From Diplonema japonicum (taxonomy: Eukaryota; Euglenozoa; Diplonemea; Diplonemida; Diplonemidae), in contig OZ025713.1 of assembly GCA_964019335.1 (NCBI GenBank), forward strand, positions 372,001-436,000: DNA of 64,000 nucleotides, in the 5' to 3' direction. The notes beneath the pieces are model-generated. The model worked only from the letters and a program-made list of their open reading frames with translations, searched no databases and was not told the DNA's origin. A program made the translations under genes and the position numbers. Below are positions 48,536 through 58,339 of this stretch, piece by piece (within the stretch, counting starts at the first letter, position 1; each line of letters begins with the position of its first letter).

Positions 48536-51220
48536 TCAGATATCGACCTGTGTAAACAGATCAGTTCCTTCCTTTCCAAGGTGCTCAGCTCTTTTCGAGC
48601 GGCTTGCCTTTTCTTTCTTCTCGCTCACAAAAAAATTAGGTTGAACCAACTTGTAGTTGATAGCAACACGGATTGATGCATTTAGAACATCCAATGACAT
48701 TCTGCATCTGGCTTTTGACAAAGTCTTTGAAATCACTTTAAAGTGACGCTCCGTTGGTGCCTCAGAGGTTAAACTGTGCCCAAGCGTCAGCACAAAGACA
48801 GCTAGCGTGTGAAGCATGCCAAGCTTCGAGTTCCAAAAAGCAAAAAAGTTTAACGTTGGGCTGCGACCTATTGCTAGGTACTCGTCAATCTGCATCCCCA
48901 GCTGCTGCCGATCTGCCATCATTTTTCGCAATTCAGCGAACGGGACGAGGTGATCCAGCAGTGTGTTTCGCAGTGTGACCAAGTCTGAAAGTTCTCCAGT
49001 TGATACTTTGGGATTCAGAAAAGTATACAACCTGATACCAAGAAACGACATGTTTCGTTCGGCCCTTGCTTCATAAACCTTGATGACTTCAGAGACTGTG
49101 GTAGCATTGAGTTACCCCTCCACCTGGGATTCAAGGAATTTCTTCAAGCTCTTTCCAACAACGAAAATTTCATATGCCACCATAGCCATGCCAGATGTGT
49201 CCCCTTGCACACGATCTGTCGCAACTGCGAAGGGCGTGGAAATCTGTATCGCGAATTCCAGCTCTGCCCCAAACCCTGCCTCTATGCCTGGAAAGAATTC
49301 TAGGAGATCAAGGATGGACTTCATCGTTTCGAAAAACGAATTCCATCTGGTCTTTGTGTACCTCTTGATCTGTCTCGTCTTTTCACGGCATACTCCATGT
49401 GAGACCTGTACGGTGTGGAGTGCCAACTGCCCAGCTTTCGAGGTCCATCTCTTGATCAGCGTTTTCACTTTGGCTCTAATGTTAGCCAGTCGCTCAATCT
49501 TGAAGATGTCACCAAGGGCAAGTTGCATGGAATGTGCAACACAACGATATGCTAGGACACCTTCACAACTCAGCATTGTAGTTGTATCGTTCAAAAGCTG
49601 GTCCATTCTGGCAGAGAGCTCAGTGTTGTCGGAGTTGGTGTCGGTTTCAGAGTTGGAGTCAAGGTCAGTGACACCTGAAGCATCACTACTGCTAATGTTG
49701 CTGCTAACATCCTCAGTGTCGTCGAGTGAGAGGTCGAGTTCCACTTCGAAGTCTCGATGTATCTTTGCAAGCGCTGCTTGCATCGCACTAGCATTATCAG
49801 CACATACTGAAAATACATGTACAACATGGCTCCGAAGTTCCAGTATCATTTCACGGATGTGGGACGAAATGACAGCAGCAGTGGCACTCACTTTTGTAAG
49901 GTCTATCATCTTGCAAAAGTAGCTGTTCTTCCCATCTGACATACTAATGCCAAGGATGCTTCAACGGTTTATTGTGGCCCCATCAACAAGGAGGTACACA
50001 TTCTGCCCTTGGAGCCTGTTTAGGACAGCAGCGTATGTCTCCTGTCCAAGTTCAACAACACAGCTTTGCACGTGTTTCCTGTTGATTCCTTTCAATTTGC
50101 CTGCATCGAAAAAGCTGTGAAAGAACTTTCGATCACACAAAACAAACGGCAGGCAATACAGGCAAAGGAAAATGGACACACGATCCACCATACTCAGGGC
50201 TCGCATCTCTTGGACAACACATCTCTTTGCTGCGAGATTTGAGCCTTGAGAATGAGGCGAACCCTGTGACAGCGACAACCCTGGCATTGGCTCAGAGATC
50301 AGACGGCACTTTTCTTTCACTGGACTGCACTTTTCTTTTGCCAGCTTGGGGATCTTTGCAGCTGTCTTCTTCTTCAGCTTTTCTGCCAATTTCGCTTTCG
50401 CACCAGGGCTGTGTCTGCACTCCCAGTGCTCCTTCAGCTTCCCCGATCTTGACCAGATAGTCACCGCACGTTCAACACACTCAGGGGCAAGACACAGCCG
50501 CTTCTCCATGACCGTGCCATCCTTTTCCTTTGTCACTATCTTGCCAAAGTAGTACTCCTTAGAAGGGTCGATACCATGTGCATCACCAACAGACCATGTC
50601 TTGTTGTCCCAGATGGATGTCTTGGGTGTTGTAGAACATTCCTTGGCAGGTGCTTCCAACATGACTAGTGCGTTTCCGGACGAGGTGTGTGTTGCCTTAG
50701 GTTGTAAGGCTTCAGCCTTCAGAACTTTGATGGTGTCTTGTAGCTCTGTGATTCGTGCTTTTGCAAGACCAAGTTTTGCCATGGTATCACGAAGCTGGTA
50801 TGGGTTGTGGTTTATCGTCTTTATAGCCTCAAGACGATAAACCCGTTCATCTTCCACATTTGGGGGGAAGTGGTGCAGGTACCCAGGATCCTGTGCATAC
50901 TCACACGAAACAGCAACACCTGGCAAGATGCCAACAATCTTCCCATCCCAGACAGAAACCATGTCGTCCTGTGTTGGTTTCTTGTGTCGCTCCCCTCCAG
51001 TGCCCCAGAAGTGGGCTCTGAAGGTTGTGCCTTCTCCTTTCCCCTTCATGAAATGCAACATTTCATCATGGCTGAGGCCATTCTTGTTGCCAGTCTGGGT
51101 AAGGTCTTGTGTTTTCACATATTTCTGTGAGAACACAGTTGATGCCTTTTGTGTTGAGATGTGTCCATCAATGCTGCCACTGCTGCTGCTTGTACTTGAA
51201 CTTTCTCTTTTGCGCTTCTT
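48536..51220 (-). pseudogene. hAT-family transposase, one frame with two in-frame stops
   Basis: A single frame runs from about 51220 to 48536 (near 890 codons) with only two stops: TGA at about 49959 and TAA at about 49112. Upstream part: BED-type zinc finger (CLAPEC...SGKLKEHW...H). Middle: hAT RNase H-like core (VCADNASAMQAAL, then YRCVAHSMQLAL). End: the hAT dimerisation region (FWNSKLGMLHTLAVFVL, SEAPTERHF, then a basic stretch). Known of the family: hAT transposases move DNA with 8-bp target duplications. The two stops make this copy inactive unless read through. Because all three stop codons end other genes in the window, I do not take this as a recoded stop. No frameshift is seen, so the gene died recently. 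Confidence 0.8.
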
Positions 51221-51934
51221 TATTTTATTTTATTTTTTTTTTTTTTTTTTTTTTTTCAAATGTTTAAACCTTTCTCTTCATTTTTGTATTGATTTCCTCC
51301 TCTTCTTCCTCCTCCTCTAGTTCAGATTTACCTGAACATAGCCCATACCATGCCATATTGAGTTGGCAGTCATGTTTCTGGTGCTTATCCTCTGCACCCC
51401 TTTCACCTTCTTTGCTATTTGGCACAGCTTCGGTGTCGGGAATGAAGAACAGAAGCAGAACAAGTACCACAATCATTTTATCTGTTAATTGTAAAAAATA
51501 ATACAAAGAAAATGATAAACAAAGGCTAAATACTGTATAAATACACATCGACTCTGACAGCAATGCAACACAATGTGAAGCAACATGATGTGTTTTCTGT
51601 TCACATTTCATTCACTTGACACAAAAAATGTGAAGTAACACAACACAACACACCAAAGTGTCGTTTTATATTGTACCATACAGTGTATAAAATATTTTCT
51701 GTGTCGAAATTTCTAAAAAAAACTCCCAGAAGGGCTGCCCTTTCATAACTGAAAGTTAGATTTTTTCTTCTTCTTTTTTTTTTTTTTTTACATAATTTGT
51801 GTTGTACTTTTGTCATGATAAGGAATACATGCCAGGTCTTTTTTTTTTTTTTTTTTTGCATTGTACTTTTCTTGCAAGCCTCTTTTTAATATTTTTATTT
51901 CACTCTTCGTCATTTTCTTCACTCACTAGGGGCC
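51221..51934. other. AT-rich DNA, no gene seen
   Basis: T tracts at 51237-51257 and near 51776-51790 and 51841-51857; a run of Ser/Glu codons near 51290-51320 is low-complexity. Probably the transposon's 5' flank. Confidence 0.45.
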
Positions 51935-52460
51935 TCATTATTTAACGCGAAATGGCCATTATTTAACGCGAAACGGCCATTATTTAACGCGAAATCGCCA
52001 TTATTTAACTAGTTAAATAATGAGATTTTGCAGTTAAATAATGGCCCTTCAGAGTGAAAAAATGGGTCTTGTCGTGGAAAAAAATGCACCCAACCCCTTG
52101 AAAAATTTTTTTGGGGTGGGGGTATTTTGACTATTTTTGGCCATCTGAGGCCATTCCAGCCCTTAAAAGTGGGAATAAGTGCCTTACTTCCCCTTTAAAT
52201 GCCACGGCAAAATAGCTACCCTGTATTACCTTAGGAAAATCCCCAAAAAGCTGACCTGCGTGAAAAAAAACAGCAGTGAAAGCAGTGAAGAGTGAGTGAC
52301 TCAAATGACGAAGAGTGAAATAAAACGACTTACTTGCCACCAAATGAGCCATTATTTAACACTTGTTACCTGTTTTTTTGCACTCGGGCCCTGCGGGCCC
52401 TCGTGCAAAAAATTCGGGAACTCGAGTTAAATAATGACTCATTATTTGTTGGCAATAAAT
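51935..52460. mobile_element. MITE-like element with iterons and palindromes
   Basis: Begins with about three ~21-bp units CCATTATTTAACGCGAAAYGG, then a 24-bp perfect palindrome at 51999-52022 centred on CTAG. The other end has a GC-rich hairpin (52380-52407: CACTCGGGCCC, GGGCCCTCGTG) and GTTAAATAATGA, inverted relative to the start. Non-coding. Confidence 0.6.
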
Positions 52461-52487
52461 AGTTTTTTTTTTTTTTTTTTTTTTTTT

Positions 52488-52787
52488 TTACATAGTCACA
52501 ACAAGGTAGTATGAGCCTTGCATAAGATCCCACCCAAACCTAGGACCTCTTTTTTTGAACTTTTGAAACCAAAAGTACCAAAAAAATGCAAGCCCCAGCC
52601 TAAATTTGGGTCTTTGTGACACAAAAAACACAAAGAAATTTTTTGGTCCCCTGAGTCCCCTGAGTCCCCTCCAGACCCCTGAGTCCCTTGAGTCCCCTGA
52701 GTCCCCTGAGTCCCCTCCAGACCCCTGAAAATTTCAGGGGACTCCTGTCCTGTCCCTTGGAGTCCCCTGAGTCCCTCAAGGGTCTGG
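52488..52787 (-). repeat. Right inverted arm (~300 bp)
   Basis: Reverse complement of 47260-47562; one GACTCAGGGG-type block is arranged differently. Confidence 0.8.
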
Positions 52788-52859
52788 ACAAGTTAAATAT
52801 GGCGTCCGGGAGTTTTTCCGTCCGGGAATTTTTTTTTTAGGTAAGGCCGTCAGGGGGCC

Positions 52860-53258
52860 TGGTCCACTACCACCTAACTACTGGCCTGGGCTGCAAACGG
52901 CAACCGCGCGAAGAAACCCCCCAGGGTTCCCTTTCTGCATCTTTGTCCTCCCTTGCTGCCCCTGAGGCAATCAGCTTGTCGAGCCTTCGTGTGGCCTACT
53001 ACCTTTCTTAATAGATGCTTTACAGCTGCGTTCAACCCAATATCCATCGGTTGAACCATGTAGGTGAACCGCTGCGCGACAGGATGGGATGGCCCCCCTG
53101 TGTCTTGAGCTACACGCAATATTGCCGAGAGGACATGCCTTTGCATACCTGGAAAAACTGCAACGATACTCGGCTGTGGTGGTTGCTACCCAGTCCACGC
53201 ACAACCAAGCTGATGGATTTGAAGGCCGCCTACACTTTCTTGAAGATGTTCGTTTCAC
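52860..53258 (-). pseudogene. pogo/Tigger-like transposase C-terminal relic
   Basis: Minus-strand frame pieces contain YMVQPMDIGLNAAVKHLLRK, matching the LQPxDVGxNxxxK stretch near the last catalytic Asp of DDE_1 (pogo/Jerky) transposases. The frame shifts near 53050. It ends exactly where the duplicated ubiquitin-like/LRR block begins. Confidence 0.6.
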
Positions 53259-53284
53259 AGTAGGTTTTTTTATTTTCTAGAGGT

Positions 53285-53310
53285 TCTTCTTCTTCATTTG
53301 ACTCCTGCAG
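53285..53310 (+). promoter_or_regulatory. Candidate trans-splice acceptor
   Basis: TTCTTCTTCTTCATTTGACTCCTGCAG-type pyrimidine tract ends in AG at 53309-53310, 88 bases before the ATG. Euglenozoan mRNAs typically receive a spliced leader at such a site; not proven here. Confidence 0.4.
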
Positions 53311-53397
53311 CCTTCGAGACAAAGCACACAGGGAAAATACATTAGAAAAAAAGAAAAAGAAAGAAAAAAAAAAAAAAAAAAACAATATTAAAAGAAC

Positions 53398-54609
53398 ATG
53401 AATGGAAAGAGAGAGGGATTAGGTGAAGAGGTGAACGATATGACAGTGTTCGTGAAGACGGGAGGCGGGGTTCACGATGTGGAAGTGTCGGGGAAGGAGA
53501 CGGTGGGGATCCTGTACAAGAAGGCGGGGTGTGCTGCTGGTTTACTCGAAGGCAAGTTCGAACTGGTTTGGGAGGGAGAGGTCCTGGACAGGAACGGGGG
53601 TGAAGATATCCAGGAACTCGGGCTCGTGGAGGGCAGCATGGTCCATGTGGAGGCGAAGGTGAGAACCGTTCAGTTGGAGGAGCTTGAGAGCTCAGAAGTG
53701 GTTTCAGAGCTTGAGGAGCTTGTGACAGCTGACCCTGAGCTGGTTCTGGTGGTGGAGGTGGGGAACTTGCCAGCTGTCGAAGTCTTGTCCATGAAGACGA
53801 CGGTCCTTCCTTCCGGACTTCGGTTCCTCGTTGTCACCGACTCCACAGGCTGTGTTACAAGGATAGGCTCTGGGTTTCTTCAAGAGTGCGACCACCTGAT
53901 GTCTGTTGATCTCATCCTCCCCAATGTTTCCACCATTGATGAAAATCTTTTATATGGGTGCAAAAATCTAGAAACCATCAACTTGAATGCGATGACCAAT
54001 CTTTCTTCTATTGGTGATCGCTTCTTGTTTGGGTGCAGAAAACTAGAAACCATCGACTTGAATGCGATGACCAATCTTTCTTCCATTGGTAATCGCTTCT
54101 TGTCTGGGTGCGTAAAACTAGAAACCATCAACTTGAATGCGATGACCAATCTTTCCTCTATTGGTGATTACTTCTTGTCTGAGTGCATAAAACTAGAAAC
54201 CATCAACTTGAATGCGATGACCAATCTTTCTTCCATTGGTGATCGCTTCTTATTTGGGTGCATAAAACTAGAAACCATCGACTTGAATGCGATGACCAAT
54301 CTTTCTTCTATTGGTCATTACTTCTTGTATGGGTGCGTAAAACTAGAAACCATCAACTTGAATGCGATGACCAATCTTTCTTCCATTGGTGATAGCTTCT
54401 TGTTTGGGTGCGAAAAACTAGAAACCATCGACTTGAATGCGACCAATCTTTCTTCCATTGGTGATAGCTTCTTGCTTGGGTGCAAAAAACTAGAAACCAT
54501 CAACTTGAATGCGATGACCAATCTTTCTTCCATTGGTGATCGCTTCTTGTCTGGGTGCGTAAAACTAGAAACCATCGACTTGAATTTAAAAAGAAAAGTC
54601 GGTGTTTAG
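53398..54609 (+). CDS. Ubiquitin-like plus hypervariable-style LRR protein (8-repeat copy)
   Basis: A 403-residue protein. A short leader is followed by a ubiquitin-like domain (about 15-85: MTVFVKTGGGVHDVEV, ETVGILYKKAG, FELVWEGEVLD, then VHVEAK). About 85-165 is a linker with an amphipathic Glu/Leu stretch and an imperfect LRR. From about 190, eight 25-residue repeats follow: KLETI(N/D)LNAMTNLSSIGxxFLxxCx. All differences between repeats fall in the two residues after SSIG, the two after FL, the one after Cys, and N/D in the next strand. The end KRKVGV is basic, so it may be nuclear. No diglycine ends the ubiquitin-like part, so conjugation is not expected. BspA-type LRRs bind proteins. One repeat lacks a Met codon (near 54438). 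Confidence 0.85.
   Translation: MNGKREGLGEEVNDMTVFVKTGGGVHDVEVSGKETVGILYKKAGCAAGLLEGKFELVWEGEVLDRNGGEDIQELGLVEGSMVHVEAKVRTVQLEELESSEVVSELEELVTADPELVLVVEVGNLPAVEVLSMKTTVLPSGLRFLVVTDSTGCVTRIGSGFLQECDHLMSVDLILPNVSTIDENLLYGCKNLETINLNAMTNLSSIGDRFLFGCRKLETIDLNAMTNLSSIGNRFLSGCVKLETINLNAMTNLSSIGDYFLSECIKLETINLNAMTNLSSIGDRFLFGCIKLETIDLNAMTNLSSIGHYFLYGCVKLETINLNAMTNLSSIGDSFLFGCEKLETIDLNATNLSSIGDSFLLGCKKLETINLNAMTNLSSIGDRFLSGCVKLETIDLNLKRKVGV
53962..54590 (+). repeat. 75-bp coding tandem repeat (8 units plus partial)
   Basis: Units are near-identical at DNA level (AAACTAGAAACCATC, AACTTGAATGCGATGACCAA, TCTTTCTTCCATTGGT) except for a few codons at fixed positions. Confidence 0.95.
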
Positions 54610-55070
54610 AAGAAGAAGAAAAAAAGAGGGGAAAGAAAGAAGAAAAAAGAACACCCTGGCACTGAGAAACATCTTTGTGGAAAAACCAACGGAAAGCAAT
54701 CCAATACCTCGAAGACACTGGGGACCTACTCCCCTCTGCAACAACTCCACAACAACCATCTAACCTGCTGAAGTAGCATGCCGATCAGAAGGCGGCTGAG
54801 GCACTTGTCATTTAATCAGAATCCCGAGATCCCATCCCTGATCCCCAAATAGAGAGTGTACCATCCTGTTTCTCGAGGAAACAGAGAACCTACCCCCTCC
54901 CCACCACAGCACCCGACCAATCAGATGCAGCAGTGTGAAAAAAAAAAAAGCCCCCCTCTCCCCAAACAAAACAAACAAACAAACAAACAAACATTTCCCC
55001 ACCCCCGATAACGTATAATTAAAAAAAAATATGGGGGGGGCAGGATACTGAGGTCCGGCACCCTTAGTAA

Positions 55071-55121
<51 letters not shown>

Positions 55122-55476
55122 GTAAAGTGTTAAACAGCCAGCAAAGCTTGTGGAAAGAGAACACCAAGAAAAAAAAAGAGAGAGAAAAAAAGACCAGGAC
55201 ACCCCCTCCCCGGTCGTGAGAGGCCTATGGGTGTGGCACGCCATGTCTGAAACGTTTAGCTCCCTTGAAGCTCACACCAGTGTGCGAGTTTGGCCCATTT
55301 TATTTTGGCACGTTGGCGATGGCTGTGGTGGTCGTCGCAAGAGCGCCTGCAGGAAGTATTGGACGATAACAGTTAATGGGTTTCGTTTTTCTTCTTTTTT
55401 TCTTCTTTTTCTTCTTAGTTTATCACCGTTCTTACTGAGCGCCATTTGACTTGTCACCTTGATGTTAAAAGATCGA

Positions 55477-55513
<37 letters not shown>

Positions 55514-55861
55514 TGCAGGCCGTTGCTAACCACTTCGTTCTGTTATTTTCATTATTCTTTCCGGCGATAGACTGATACGGGCCATGGAAGCAACCTCTGC
55601 TTAATTCCTGGTACGTGGGAGGCTCCTCTGAGGATGTCAGTCACCTTTTTCCCTTTTTTATTCGACTCTCTGTTTTCGTATGCAGTATTTATTCTTTTCC
55701 ACCCCTTTTTATCTATTTTTTCGCTTCTCTATTCTAACTTAACCATCTATCAACGAGCGTCTATATATAGACGATTTGAAAAAAAATCTTTTACGCAAAG
55801 GGCTTTCAATGCAATACGGCCCGGCTCTTTCTTGCCGGCGGGGTCCTGGAAAATATGAAAA
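54610..55861. other. Non-coding flank of the duplicated unit
   Basis: Contains a purine-rich run, (CAAA)n near 54967-54990, an A tract (55073-55118) and a T tract (55479-55511). The frames here give no domain. Copied at 62660-63911. Parts (about 55010-55195 and 55420-55485) recur at 57387-57560 and 57930-57990. Confidence 0.6.
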
Positions 55862-57260
55862 ATATAAACTAAATGCTGCCCTAACTTAACAAGAAAATGA
55901 AAAAATAAAAAAAACGCCAGCCCAAATTTACCCTTAAAAATCACTTCAAAAAAAGGCGCCCGGAAAGAGGCCGGAAGAGGACGTCATGAGTGATGGCAGC
56001 ACTGATGGCTCATCCCTATTATGCAATTTTGATACAAACAGTGATTCTGACACGAATTCGACCGATTCCGAGTCACAGCAGGGTGATTGGACGGCAAAGC
56101 CGGAGCAGTTGGAAGGCATCCGGTTTCGTGAAGATCGGAATCCTTGTGGACCCTGTTTTGACATCAAAGGCTCAACGCCATACCATATATTCTCCCAAAT
56201 GCTCGTCCCAAACTTTATTCGGGTCATAACTTCGAACAATGTGGCAAATGCGGCTAAAAAAGGTGTCTCCCTGGATCTTGGATATCAAGTCAGATTATTC
56301 TGATTACTGGTGCACTGGCTCCACGTTTCTCAACTACACCCCTGGGTACGCCACCGTCATGTCAAGAGACCGCTTTTTGACTATTCTGGGAAATCTGTGT
56401 TTCCACAGCGAAACAAACAAGCGTGCTGACTTCTACCTATCGCCAAGGCCTCCTGGAGATCATGGATGCCCCAAAGAAGCGAGGCCGCAAGCCCAAGGAC
56501 GCGCATCCCGTGGGGACACAGTTCCACCAGCACGCGAGCATCCTTTGCACCACAACGTGGCATGACATCAAGCCTGTGTGCTTTCTATCGACGTTGGATG
56601 TTCCAGTGAAGTCAAATTTGACCGTCCGCCAAAAGAGAATGAAAGCCGGAAAGGACATCTTGTTCCCACCAAGTGCATATTTACAACACCGCAATGGGCG
56701 GAACCGACGCTGGGTGATGCTGTGACAAAATGCCATAAACGCACCCTTATGACTTAAAAGTGGCCCCTAAAAGTATTTTCGTACTTGTTAGGTAAATCTC
56801 TGGCGAATGCTTGGCTTGTTTGGAAAGAAGCCTTGCCCCCCAACACCCTGAGTACGAACGACAGTGTATTGACGCCTTTCAGAGAGGCAGTCATCGAAGG
56901 GCTACTAGGGGAGGCAGTCTAAACAACAGATAAAGTCAACTACAGAGCAGGCTGCCCCAATACCATGCCCCGAAACACAGAACGAGTGCTCTGAGACCCC
57001 AATGCGCCGTGACAGTACCTTCTGGGGCCATTTCCCCGAAAAAGTAGTGCAACGTGCGGTGCAAGCATTTCAAGTCGAAAAGACCCCTATTTCAGTGTTC
57101 AGCCTGCTTGGTACAACTTTGCGTGACTCCGTGCTTCAAAGACTGCCACCTTGCCGGGGATACCCCCAGAAACCCCTCCCGGGGTCAAAAAAGAAGTCCC
57201 CCAGCCCTGGGGCACGTACGAACCGCGTCAAGAAGGCCTTAAATAGCTTTTTATAGAATT
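55862..57260 (+). mobile_element. piggyBac-like element relic
   Basis: Begins near ACTAAATGCTGCCCTAACTT, the same end motif as in the other piggyBac-like relics, and includes a broken transposase running to the Cys-rich tail at 57242. The beginning of this element is also present at 63912-64000 as part of the duplication. Confidence 0.6.
55986..57242 (+). pseudogene. piggyBac-like transposase pseudogene
   Basis: An acidic N-terminus (SDGSTDGSS, DTNSDSDTNSTDSES) is typical of this family. Then STPYHIFSQMLVPNFIRVI, and after a frame change YATVMSRDRFLTILGNLCFHS (the MSRxRF signature). A further frame carries HASILCTTTWHDIKPV, the region before a catalytic Asp. The Cys-rich tail CKHFKSKRPLFQCSACLVQL is at about 57057-57116. 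At least three frameshifts. The most complete of the piggyBac-like copies here. Confidence 0.7.
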
Positions 57261-58339
57261 TTACAGTCGATTCTTTTTGACTTGTTTTTTGTACCCCCTC
57301 TCGGGCACTTCAGGAACGATATTTTTGACAATGTTGTGGGGGTGGGCCCTGCTGTGGGCACCCTCTCTCTAGAATTGGGACATCCCTTAGTAGCCAAAAA
57401 AAAAAAAAGTGTAAAGTGTTAAACAGCCAGCAAAGCTTGTGGAAAGAGAACACCAAGAAAAAAAAAGAGAGAGAAAAAAAGACCAGGACCACCCCCGATA
57501 ACGTATAATTAAGAATAAAAATTGTGGGGGGGGAAGGATACTGAGGTCTGGCACCAGCGGATGAGGATGCGGGAAAGGGGGTTGCACTGCTTTCCCTGCC
57601 AAAGCTAGTCGAGGGTGCACACCTTGCAACATATGGGGCCCGACGGCACATGGTGACGACAGGAGACCACTTTTCTCCTCGAGCCAAACAGCCCCTTACC
57701 TTGCATGACTCCATGTAATGTTCCTCGCCCAGATGCCGTCCATCTCATCACGACAAACAGCCACCGCAGGCACCAGACAGCAACCGCAGTACGGTGACCG
57801 ATTAGTGTGGATTTCTACTTGAACAGTGAACACTCCCCTATGTGCACTGAAGCTTTATCGATTTTTTTAATTTTTTTTATTTGCTTCCAAGCTTTCTCTT
57901 GAAACTTTTGATTGTTACCTCAAGTTAGTTACCGTTCTTACTGAGTGCCGTTTGACTTTGTCACCTTGATGTTAAAAGATCGACTTTTTTTTTCTTCTTC
58001 TTTTTTTTATTTTTTATTTTCTTCTGATGACCGTGGTGGTCGAGCTTTCTTTACCTCTCCACTTTCGGGGCGAAGTTTAACAAGGGTGACCGCTGTGTCA
58101 CATTCCGCATGGCACCACTAAAATCGAGTCCCCCCTCCCCCTTCTTCTTCTTTTTTTTTCTTTTTTTTTTTTTTCCAGTGTGTCTTCTCTTTTTGTTGTT
58201 CTTCTTTCACAAGCATTATTATTGTGCGCCTGTGGTGTGGGTTTACCTTCAACATGAATACAAGGGGGGGGGGGGGGGGGGGGAAGAAGAAGAAAAAAAA
58301 TGGCGCCGGTGGGAGCATCAACGCCAACACAGTGCAAGT
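57261..58339. other. Intergenic DNA with rearranged repeat pieces
   Basis: 57387-57560 repeats the 55010-55195 block with the two halves in swapped order; 57930-57990 repeats the 55425-55485 block. 58140-58175 is a pyrimidine tract ending in CCAG, and 58265-58283 is a G tract. No gene seen. Confidence 0.55.

Larger units (their letters stand above)
47253..52790 (-). mobile_element. hAT-type transposon region bounded by ~300-bp inverted repeats
   Basis: Inverted arms at about 47260-47562 and 52488-52787 match closely (GTCCAGACCC, then many GACTCAGGGG units, GGTTTCAAAAGTTC and CACAACAAGGTAGTATGAG). The left arm begins CAGTGTTGG, a typical hAT terminus; the right arm has lost these bases (AACTTGTCCAG). 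Between them lies an hAT transposase frame. Several smaller MITEs have inserted inside. I cannot confirm an 8-bp target duplication. Confidence 0.6.
53261..55981 (+). repeat. Segmental duplication, copy 1
   Basis: Starts TAGGTTTTTTTATTTTCTAG and matches 61076-64000 to the window's end. Offset is 7815 bases at the start and 8050 after the LRR array, because the second copy has three more repeats plus small length changes. The 3' flank (54800-55950) is almost base-for-base identical. Confidence 0.9.

Noticed and set aside
48536-51220. In-frame TGA and TAA as evidence for a recoded genetic code
   Set aside because: Other genes in the window end normally with TAA, TGA and TAG, and the transposase is a mobile-element copy where decay is expected.
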